DNA of 29,152 nucleotides from Lingula anatina (Eukaryota > Brachiopoda > Lingulata > Lingulida > Lingulidae), in NCBI RefSeq assembly GCF_001039355.2, contig NW_019773983.1, positions 1 through 29,152 of the forward strand, in the 5' to 3' direction. The translations under genes and the position numbers were made by a program. The notes below the pieces were generated by a model that was given only the letters and a program-made list of their open reading frames with translations, made no database searches and was not told the origin of the DNA. This document shows, piece after piece, positions 1-7,690 of the stretch; positions within the stretch are counted from its first letter, which is position 1, and each line of letters begins with the position of its first letter.

Positions 1-506
1 GACGCCTAGCAATTTTCACGGACACATTCTTATGTGTGAAATTGTTCCACTGTGTTGTTAACTGACAAGCAGTGTCGAACTTTGACAACCTGGACATCAA
101 AATCAGTCGTCGGTCTTCACGGCCAGTATTTTTTTCTTGAACGACCCATCAGAGGCAATTTGTCTCTTGATCCAGTGTTTCTATACCGAGACCAGACCCT
201 CTGCACGGTTCTGACTGAACAATTCAATTGTATCGATATTCTGACATTGCTTATATTCCGCCTCTTCAGGTTAATAACTTGCACCTATGACCGTTAGATA
301 ATTGCCTGTATCTTGCCATATTGGAGGAAGACAGGAATAACATTTGCTGTACATGTACAAGACCAACAATACAATTCCATGGTATAGCGGTTTTATACTC
401 ATTAGTCACATTATAAGTAGACCAGGCATTATAAGAACCCAAGATCTGCCTACTTTTATTACTCTGAGGTAGGGGGTGACACTTCTTTTGTCCAGTGTGT
501 GTAGTT
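1..506. other. Intergenic sequence, no gene recognised
   Basis: I recognise no domain, splice-bounded exon or RNA gene here. The 81-codon open frame at 52-297 has no recognisable motif and lies in AT-rich DNA, so I do not call it a gene. The stretch leads into a cluster of small palindromic elements that starts at about 507. Confidence 0.5.
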
Positions 507-625
507 CGATCTAACAGGGTTGGTCCATCTCCAAGAGGTTTCTCGCTAAATTGCTTTCAGCTGAAGTTGATTGCAATTTGGAGAGAATCCGCTTGGAGAT
601 AGATCAATCTGAAGTTAGTACGATA
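507..625. mobile_element. Short foldback (palindromic MITE-like) element
   Basis: Two arms are imperfect reverse complements. The left arm contains CCATCTCCAAGAGG followed by CGCTAAATTGC. The right arm read in reverse gives CTATCTCCAAGCGG and a matching AAATTGC. The same arm words (a CTATCTCC block, then CTAAATTGC) recur in the larger elements at 8934-9140 and 22717-22963, so this looks like a short relative of that family. There is no coding capacity. The boundaries are approximate and no target duplication was identified. Confidence 0.55.
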
Positions 626-746
626 TGGTTTGGAAATGGTGCCTTCGATTTGCAATAGCAAATTGAGTGATAACGTTACCAAAGCATCGAGGAAGTCGTT
701 CTCAAGGGAGTCGTTCACGATTCATTCAAGCAACCCAAACCATATG
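621..746. repeat. Dispersed repeat with inverted ends, shared with 23762-23848
   Basis: The ends are inverted copies: CGATATGGTTTGG at the left, and CCCAAACCATATGG at the right, which is its approximate reverse complement. The right-hand part (about 652-750) is shared with 23762-23848, including TTGCAATAGCAAA, GTCGTTCTCA and ATTCATTCAAG. This suggests a small non-autonomous transposon family present at least twice in the window. Confidence 0.5.
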
Positions 747-797
747 GTTGGGTCCAAAAACAAAGGCTTATTTTCGTGCTAAATCTCAGTAGCTCAA

Positions 798-1236
798 GTG
801 GAGGAAAAACTTATGAGCACAAAACCTCATACGGCCAGTGGCCCAGATGAAAATCCAAACTGGCTTTTACGCGATTTCGCACTTTTCTTAGCAAAACCAA
901 TATGTGCAATATATAATAGTCCACTGAGAGAAGGATATGTCCCAGAAGTGTGGCGATCAGCTGATGTTGTCCCCATACCAAAAGTCCACCCCTCCCCATA
1001 AATCAGTTGAGGACGATCTCAGGCCCATCTCCTTGACGCCAGTGCTAGCCAAGCATATGGAGTCCATTGTAGGTGAATGGACGCTTGAAACTGTTCCAGT
1101 TTGGTGGAGTCATAAGATATGGAACAACTCATGCTTTGGTAGATATCATGCACCACTGGTTTCTGGCAACTGAAGCTGGCAACGTCGTTAGAGTTCTGAT
1201 GATTGATTATTCCAAAGCTTTCGATCACGTTGACAT
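798..1236 (+). pseudogene. CR1/Jockey-type LINE reverse transcriptase fragment, frameshifted
   Basis: This is the N-terminal part of a non-LTR retrotransposon reverse transcriptase, read in three successive frames. The first (to about 995) has a SGPDENPNWLLRDF-like block and VVPIPKVH. The second (to about 1080) has DDLRPISLTPVLAKHMES. The third has GTTHALVDIMHHW and then YSKAFDHVD, which carries the first catalytic aspartate of the palm. At least two frameshifts are needed to join these. Similarity stops abruptly just after FDHVD, so the YxDD motif, thumb and endonuclease are absent. The piece is dead and truncated at both ends. The CR1/Jockey assignment rests on the PNWLLRDF and RPISLT style blocks and is moderately secure. 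Confidence 0.8.
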
Positions 1237-1572
1237 CCCCTGCTCATCAATATACTGCATTATCTTTTACACCCAAAACAAAATATTCATTAAGGAAACA
1301 GGAGACATTCAAAAGAACTAAAATTAAAACCAAACGATCAATGAGTGACTTTATAACAAATGCGATATAAAATTTTCAAAATTAACTGATAGACTTTGAT
1401 TTCATTTTTAACCTTGCATTTTAGTCATTTTGTCTTATTTTTATTTATTTATTTTATTGAAAAATTTCAGTATAAGAATGTACATATACCCAAGTATGGT
1501 AAATGCACACTGCACACTCACTCTCTCTCTTACACACACGAATATAAGTTTATAATCTCATGAACAATAGGT

Positions 1573-1575
<3 letters not shown>
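1237..1575. other. AT-rich spacer with short microsatellites
   Basis: No gene or element is recognised. The stretch is AT-rich with short pyrimidine/CA runs near 1518-1540. It separates the plus-strand CR1 fragment from the 3' end of the minus-strand LINE. Confidence 0.5.
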
Positions 1576-1605
<30 letters not shown>

Positions 1606-1632
1606 GTAATAATAATAATAATAATAATAAAG
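1576..1632. repeat. (AAT)n microsatellite at the 3' end of the LINE
   Basis: This is a near-perfect AAT trinucleotide array interrupted once by AGT. It lies just past the end of the minus-strand LINE coding remnant, so on the minus strand it is a (TTA)n tail. Many LINEs end in a short tandem tail, so it may mark the element's true 3' end. That link is inferred from position. Confidence 0.8.
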
Positions 1633-3760
1633 ATCGATACCACAATGTAATCATCCAAAACTACAATATATCATTAAACAAGAAAAAAAGTGCAATATAT
1701 TATTTTGCTGAAGCTAATTAAATTCAAACATCTCTGACCAATTTCCCCATTTTTTTCAAAGTTTGTTAAATTTAGCTTTTTTAATGCATTGAATCTTTCT
1801 ATTATAAATTGATCCTTTATGTAATTTATGAGAAAGACGCATACATTCTTTCTTCTTGAAACTTTTGTAAATATAAAGTTTCGTACATAGAATAACAAAA
1901 TTAATTGGGCTGTTTGGGTTTGTTGGATAGCCGAAAAGAATGCATTTTTCATTAAAGGTAATGTGTTTATTCGTTCTGTTAAAGATGTAAGCTTTCAGTT
2001 CTTCCCAAATTTCCTTACTATACGCGCATTGGAAGAAAGTATGCGAAATGTCTTCCCTGGCAACGCCACAAAGAGAACAGACGTCATCGTTCTCAATCCC
2101 TATAGTTTTTAAATATGATTTAACAGGCAGGAGCCTATGTATTATGCGGTATTGGAACCACTGCAGTTTGGTGTTCTTTGTTGTTTCCAAACAGTTCTTA
2201 TAGATATCTTTCCAATGTACATCAAAATTTGACTTTGCGGTCCATTTTTCATTTGTCATTCGTGTAACTGGCTTGTAGAGAGTTTGATAAAAGTCTCTAC
2301 AGCCTTTACTATGTTTGATAAGAAGCTCTATTGCTTGAGGCAAAAAAAGGTGAGAGGTAATCTCAAGAACATCGTTATGTGTTTTAGTCATAAGCCTGTG
2401 CTTAATAGAATTTCGTATACCGTAAAATGTAAGCGCACCACAGTTTTGTAGGCTAAATTTTTGTTCAAATTCTTCCTTTGTTAAAATTCTGTTATTTTCA
2501 AGAAAATCGCCAACAATTTTGACGCCTTTGTTAAACCAATTTCTTATAAACACAGGCTTGCCCCCAATCTTAAAATTATCATTATACCAAATCGGCTCCA
2601 CAGATATTATACTTTTTCTTTCTAGTAAGCGTGTTATCACTAATTTCCAGAAAAGCAGAACATCTTTCCAAAAACAGTTACTACAATCCTTAATAAGCTT
2701 GACTAAATACGCATTCCCAAAAGCAAATATATAACTTATCAAAAATAGCTTGGAGAAGTGGGGCATATGTTGTCTGTCTGATAAATTCTTCTAATCCAAG
2801 TACATTTAAGAGAAGCAATAAAGTCAAATAAATCTAACACCTTGTTCATAATTACCAGTTATTACACTCCTTTTCACTTTTTCCGTCTTTTTGCCCCATA
2901 TAAATCGAAAGAGTATTGTGTTTAATATTTTCATGTATGTTTCATCTGGATTGGGAAGGGAAATGAATAGGTGGTTTAACATGGGTACAACAAGGGTTTT
3001 CAGTACAGTGATTTTGCCAATGGGCGTCAAAGGTCTCCTTTCCCATTGTTGCAACATTCTTCTAATTTTTACGATGTATTGTTCAAAATTTTTATCATAT
3101 CCTGCAAATTCAATGTAAATTCAATACCTAACAAATTAAAACTGTCATAAACCCAATTCATCTTCCACCTTACATGGTGAAATACCTCCTTGCTTAACTT
3201 TTTTGCGCCAATCCAAATAAGTTTAGTCTTACTCTTATTTATCGCCAAACCTGATGTTTTTGAAAAGAAATCAAGTGTATTAAATGCTTCAAGAAATGAG
3301 AGTCTGCTGCCGTTGAGAATGAGGGTAGTGTCGTCAGCATATTGTGATATTCTAAATTCTGTATTCTCTGTCTTTATACCAGTAATATCACTATTATTCT
3401 TGATCAGTAACGAAAGTATTTCAGCACATAAAATAAAAATGTACGGGGAGAGGGGGTCACCCTGGCGGCATCCTCTTGAGATTATGAAGTATTCGGATAA
3501 ATGACCGCACTGACTAATGGAGGCCCTGCAGTCGAAATTTAATATCCTTAACCATGTTTTAATTGCGTCACCAAAATTGAAGAAGTCCAGTACATTAATT
3601 ATAAAGTCCCAGTCAACCGAATCGAAAGCTTTTTCAAAATCAATCAAAACAAGCAAGCCTGGAATATTTCGTTTTTCTGTGATGTGCATTAGGTCATATA
3701 TCAACCGTGTGTTTTCTCCTATGAACAATTTCTATTTTGTCGTAAAGGGGTCCAGTCCAG
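1633..3760 (-). pseudogene. L1/Tx1-type LINE ORF2 remnant (RT palm to C-terminal zinc motif), 5'-truncated and frameshifted
   Basis: Read on the minus strand, this gives the C-terminal two thirds of a LINE ORF2. From 3728 to 3069 there is an RT palm with IDFEKAFDSVDWDF, the CRQGDPLSPYIF block and the catalytic YADD. From 3057 to 2824 the thumb-like block follows (WERRPLTPIGKITVLK, LNHLFISLPNP). From 2766 to 1756 the long tail contains a CX2CX8HX4C motif of the zf-RVT type (CSLCGVAREDISHTFFQC). Frame changes occur at about 3090-3120, about 2845 and about 2765. Across the last two the expected sequence (LDLFDFIASLKCTWIRRI) lies in a third frame. The N-terminal endonuclease is missing, the usual outcome of incomplete reverse transcription. 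L1/Tx1 clade membership is inferred from motif style. Confidence 0.88.
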
Positions 3761-3825
3761 GTCTGCATGAATTACTTAATGATGCCCGCATGCTTCCAAA
3801 TTACTTGCTTTTAAAATTAGCCTAA

Positions 3826-3988
3826 AGTTTAAATTGACCTTAATTATTGTAAGAGTACCGTTGGAATACTCAGAATGCGCTTGAATTCGCCTGGAATGAT
3901 AAGTGCACTTTCGTCTGTTTTAGCTCTCAAATGCAGTTCGAATGTATTTGGAAAACTAGGAATATCTATAATGCTGTCAGAAGGCAAC
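3826..3988 (+). repeat. Dispersed repeat, inverted partner of 15305-15470
   Basis: Read as its reverse complement, this stretch matches 15305-15470 over roughly 160 bp with few gaps. Shared blocks include TTCAAGCGCATTCTGAGTAT and CTGACAGCATTAT. There is no coding potential. The two copies face opposite ways about 11.4 kb apart, as expected of a dispersed non-autonomous element. Family unknown. Confidence 0.75.
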
Positions 3989-4516
3989 TGTTTCTCTATC
4001 ATTGTTTGATATGTAATTCAAAACGATAGGAATAGTTTATCTTTACGATCTAAAGCCCAAACTTAACCAAAAGCCTTCTTCATACTTAAAAGCATCAAAA
4101 GAAATTAATTTAAAAAGCTGGATTACAATCTCTCGGGCTAACTTCACTGGTTGGCACGTGTCATCTCACATTAATTAACAATCAGTTCAGGTTAGCTCTA
4201 TTCATGGTGGGTAACCACAGTGATTAAGCTCTGACTATTACATAATCACTACTGTGTGACACGCGTCGTCTAAAATTAATGTTAACATTGCGATGACGCT
4301 CTTTAATCCAAACTAATCAATTGCATATAATTCTAAATCAACTGACACGTGTCAACAGGATTGTTTGTGTATCTGGACTTCCTAAATGGCCAATAAGTAT
4401 TTTGTATAATATGACATGTTTATGTCACTGATATCTGTGCCATCGTGTCACCTGCCAAGTGAACGGTAAAAATCGACACTCAGATTTTCCAAATCATCAC
4501 AATTCCAAGATGCCTC
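3989..4516. other. Spacer with repeated CACGTGTC-type words
   Basis: No gene is seen. Three related words, GGCACGTGTCATCT (about 4153), GACACGCGTCGTCT (about 4258) and GACACGTGTCAAC (about 4344), recur at about 85-105 bp spacing. The first two are followed by a similar ATTAAT..TTAACA tail. This may be the remains of a small repetitive element. Nothing coding is supported. Confidence 0.4.
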
Positions 4517-4519
4517 TTA

Positions 4520-5176
4520 AGGCCCAGTCACAAATCAGTTGCGTCGGAGATGGGTAAAACCCGGGAAATTTGAACAAAATCTTGAGACAGATCTCACGAT
4601 TTTGCACCCGTCGGAGGCGCTCTCCGGACGCCTGCGGGTTGTCGCAGATTTTTTAGACATCGCCACACCCGTCGCGGTCCCCAACTTTGAACTTAAAATT
4701 TTAAGATTGCTTGCAAGATTTTTCACCCGTTTTGGGCATCCCAGACACAATCTCCGATGACCTACGATGCCCTCCGATTAATCGGAGGCGTCCTCCGAAT
4801 AATCTGAGACTAGTCGCAATATTCTGTGTGGGATTGGAAAATCAGGTTGAGATTCAATGTCTGCGAGTAGTCTCCGGCGCCNCGGTGGAATCGTAGTAAA
4901 TCGCCGTGTATAAGGGCGCCTCCGACCGGATCGCTAAAAGTTTGAGACGCTCTTGCTGCAGGAGGCTGTGACAGAAGATTTTGAAGATGCAATCGGAGGC
5001 GATCGGAGCCTAATCCCACGATTTTTCGACAAAACCGGGTCAAAATCCTTGAAAAAATGTGACTGCTCCACTTTTATTAGGATTATTGCTAGGATTGTTC
5101 AAGGATTCTTTATTTTCTACGACGACTCCCGGCCAAAACTAATCCCCGACAGATCGCCGACATTGTGACTGGGCCT
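4520..5176. mobile_element. Harbinger-like MITE, 657 bp, 14-bp perfect TIRs and TTA target duplication
   Basis: The left end AGGCCCAGTCACAA (4520-4533) and right end TTGTGACTGGGCCT (5163-5176) are perfect 14-bp inverted repeats. Each is flanked outside by TTA (4517-4519 and 5177-5179), a 3-bp target duplication typical of the PIF/Harbinger superfamily (TWA). The interior is rich in repeated GTCGGAG/CTCCGA words on both strands and codes for no transposase, so this is a non-autonomous element. The open frames inside it come from its composition and are not genes. An N at 4882 marks one undetermined base. Superfamily is inferred from the target duplication. The ends themselves are read directly. 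Confidence 0.88.
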
Positions 5177-5181
5177 TTAGC

Positions 5182-5379
5182 GATTACGTGCGTCTGGGGG
5201 CTGAAATCAAACATCACCTGCGTACGTGTGTTAAGCCTACCACGAGAGAACAGCTTGTTGACGGCATTAGAGAGGCATGGGAAAATATTAACGCAGAAAA
5301 GTGTAATAAATATATTAATCACCTAAAGAAGGTTATTCCAGCGGTAATTGAGAGAGAAGGTCGTGCATCAGGCTACTAA
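5182..5379 (+). pseudogene. Tc1/mariner-like transposase C-terminal fragment
   Basis: An open frame of about 63 codons ends at TAA (5377-5379). It resembles the extreme C-terminus of Tc1-type DDE transposases: REQLVDGIREAWENI, then a KKVIPAVIEREG block matching the usual 'I..EW..I....... L..SM..R..AVI...GG' pattern. None of the catalytic D/D/E region is present. The fragment starts at the right end of the TTA-flanked MITE, and nothing transposase-like is seen left of the MITE. It was therefore probably truncated already when the MITE landed. Assignment rests on a short region. Confidence 0.6.
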
Positions 5380-5842
5380 ACTAGCAACACATGTAATAAA
5401 GGTAATGAGGCATTGATATTTATTTGATGTATTAGCTATTTAAATTTTTTCCATTTTAACTACGCTTTTGTTGATCGTGACTTATTATCATCAAATAAAA
5501 TTGTTATACGTGTTTTAAAACTAAGCCTGATTTGTTCTTCAGAGTTTTGTTCTAATATTCGACTTGCCTTTACTCGAGTCTTCTGTTGCAGTTGATACAT
5601 AACCCGGTATTGTTTGCTCGTGTCGATAGCAATCTCTTTGCATCAGCTATAATAGAAACCTTAAGTGAGGCAATTAAGAAGGGGCAGACCGTGTTCGTTG
5701 AACCGACTAATTTGGGTGTCCGATAAGGATTGCTTGGGGATTCCCCTACCCTGTAATTATCATACGGCCTCTATTGTTCGACCATATGGGGCAGGGTTGG
5801 GAAACCATACGGCCATTTGGTAAGGGGACATTCCGGCGGCAC
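5380..5842. other. Spacer upstream of unit A
   Basis: No gene is recognised. AT-rich sequence runs to about 5560. Near 5760-5830 the word ATACGGCC and its neighbours recur in both orientations. Homology to unit B (19475 onwards) begins at about 5843, so this stretch lies just outside the duplicated block. Confidence 0.45.
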
Positions 5843-5951
5843 TGTAGCTCTCGGCCGTATCTAACTTGGGCTGGTAGACTGGATTAGTCTGGTGTGTGTC
5901 TGGATAGTTACCACACCCCCCTGCCGACCTGCCTTTCCACTGTCCTCTCAA
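5843..5951 (-). pseudogene. Partial calpain-like (CAPN7-type domain III) exon, unit A copy
   Basis: On the minus strand an acceptor (TTATTCCATGTTCCAG) is followed at 5951 by a frame encoding GQWKGRSAGGCGNYPDTHQ and NPVYQPKLD. It matches the intact exon at 19448-19581 almost residue for residue. The SAGGCGNYPDT and NP motifs are characteristic of calpain domain III (C2-like), closest in style to calpain-7. Similarity to the B copy ends near 5843, inside the exon. The LLIELRGP segment and the donor are missing, so this copy cannot be spliced normally. It is best read as an exon cut by the breakpoint of the A/B duplication. No other calpain exons are visible nearby. Confidence 0.7.
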
Positions 5952-7500
5952 CTGGAACATGGAATAAATCACCATAATTGTGGACGTGTCCCCATACTGT
6001 ATGATTGAAAAACATCATATGTAAAGTAACAACGTTTAATCATCTTGTTTATTATTACGGATTCAAAAATTTGTCTTCTAGTTTCGACCGACTTTCTAGT
6101 CCTTATTTTAATGTGTGTCCTCTTATCAGCTTACCGCAACTTTTACCACAAGGCAGTCACATTAAATTTTCAAACGCCCTACTTCTTCAAGATTAATTCT
6201 TTTCACACTTGCCACTTCCAACAATGTAGTCCTTAAAGCCAAACGATTTGTTATTTTTTGTAATCGTTTTAAGTATTTAAATTTCTTTTATCTTTATAAT
6301 ATCTTTATATTAATTTTTTTTGGGGGGGTGGGGGGGTGGGGAGGGGTGTTCATTCATTCAGAAGTACCAATTTATGTGCGAATTTATTTTTTATGATTAT
6401 TGTAAGTTACATCTCCGGCACTTAATCACGCGGTTTTTCAAAGAAGCATGATGTCTTCGTTAGAAAAAAAACATGTTTTGTTCCGGTTTGGTGTCTGCTG
6501 AAAAATAACATCTACAAGATATTCACTAGAAGTTAGGCATGTGTTCCTGCTCCTCGAATTGCTTTTTTCCTTCAGACTTTCGGAGAATCGTGTTTTACTG
6601 GCAGTAAACAGGATGTGTTCATATTGACTGAGCTTCACCCTCATTTTTAAATATATAACAGGCATTGAAGCAAACACGAGTTTGTATTTTATTTTTTGAG
6701 GAATGTTTTCGATCAAATGTATCAGTATAAAGGATAAAATGACTAAATAAAAAGCAGACCTTATATCCACGCGCAGGCAAAACAATTTTAACAGTAACAA
6801 TGGTAATAAGTATATATGTCTTGTGAAGTAGACTTCGTGGAAGATATGGGGTGTACCCTGAAATTCAGGGGTCACTGCCAACTGGCGTCTATTAATTATC
6901 AGTATGTGCTTTCGCCGTTCTAATGATAGATAACTAAAAAAGGGGACATACACTAAACACGTGATATCACGTACGTGCACTCACACATTGTAATCAAGTA
7001 TGATATTAAACTCATCAATTATAATCAAAATTCGTGTAAAAAGACAAAAATCCACATGAGGTTTTGTGAATCGTCTGATTCAGGATGTTTTGTAGGAACT
7101 GGAGCAATTGACGGGTGCTTTTATTTGTAAAATAAGCTGTTTGCCAGTCACGTGAGTCCCTGGTCTAAATAAAGGCCACATGAAGTGCATGTAATTATGT
7201 CACTAATTACATGTTATCGGGATTATTCCGGTTTAAGAACAGAAAACGTGATTAAATCCAGTCGTCAGAACTGAGGTCAGTGAATAGGTTCAGGTATTGT
7301 TATTAACCTTTTTAGTCTTAGAATTAAAGTCATTTTACACACGCATTAAAATTTAAAGTGAATGAATGTTTGTTGTTACGAAAAATATTTCATCTGGGTT
7401 ATGTTTAAGGGAGAAAACAACGGTGTTCATACTTTCTAATAACCCTGTTATATCATATACCCTACTTCAGTTTTAAACTCGTCCGTATCCGCTTCGTTTT
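5952..7500. other. Upstream region of unit A, duplicated in B
   Basis: Most of this stretch aligns with 19582-20480, including the ACATCATATGTAAAGTAACA region, CAAGGCAGT..ACATTAAATTTTCAAA, the GCATGATGT block near 6450 and the TTATTCCGGTTTAAG block near 7225. A stretch of about 630 bp (about 6550-7175) has no counterpart in B. A minus-strand 180-codon open frame (6980-6438) straddles that boundary and has no known motif, so I do not call it. The conserved block just before exon 1 (about 7430-7584, including CTTTCTAATAACCCTGTTATATCAT) may contain the promoter, but no element is certain. Confidence 0.55.
6322..6346 (+). other. Potential G-quadruplex tract
   Basis: Four guanine runs of 7, 7, 4 and 4 are separated by single T, T and A bases, a strong G-quadruplex-forming pattern. 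The equivalent position in unit B (about 19965) has only a short G5 run, so the tract arose or expanded in A alone. A regulatory effect is not shown. Confidence 0.7.
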
Positions 7501-7584
7501 TATTGATAAACAGCACGGGCAAAGAGCGGCATACAGCAGGGCAAAGAGCGACATACACCGGTAGATTACAACTCTCATTTCATA

Positions 7585-7638
7585 ATGGAGGGAGTGCGCT
7601 TGTTGATTGTGTTGAAGCTGGCGGCACTTGCCATATTG
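7585..7638 (+). CDS. Gene A exon 1: signal peptide
   Basis: An ATG opens 18 codons encoding a basic residue and then a leucine-rich hydrophobic core (VRLLIVLKLAALAIL), a signal-peptide start. The donor is TTG|GTAGGT, phase 0. A CT microsatellite begins directly inside the intron. The upstream 60 bp and the exon are copied at 8082 and 20561, which supports the start codon. This copy keeps the 54-nt length, so I prefer it over 8082 as the first exon of gene A. Confidence 0.7.
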
Positions 7639-7652
7639 GTAGGTCTCTCTCT

Positions 7653-7690
<38 letters not shown>

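Noticed and set aside
52-297. 81-codon plus-strand open frame at the window start
   Set aside because: No motif, no splice or promoter support, and no copy in the duplicated units. Its length is within chance for this DNA.
4535-5168. Several overlapping 60-77 codon open frames on both strands
   Set aside because: All lie inside the non-autonomous MITE. They come from its repeated, GC-richer words and have no transposase motif.
6438-6980. 180-codon minus-strand open frame upstream of gene A
   Set aside because: It crosses a boundary between sequence shared with B and sequence private to A. The product is a hydrophobic, lysine- and isoleucine-rich stretch with no recognisable domain.
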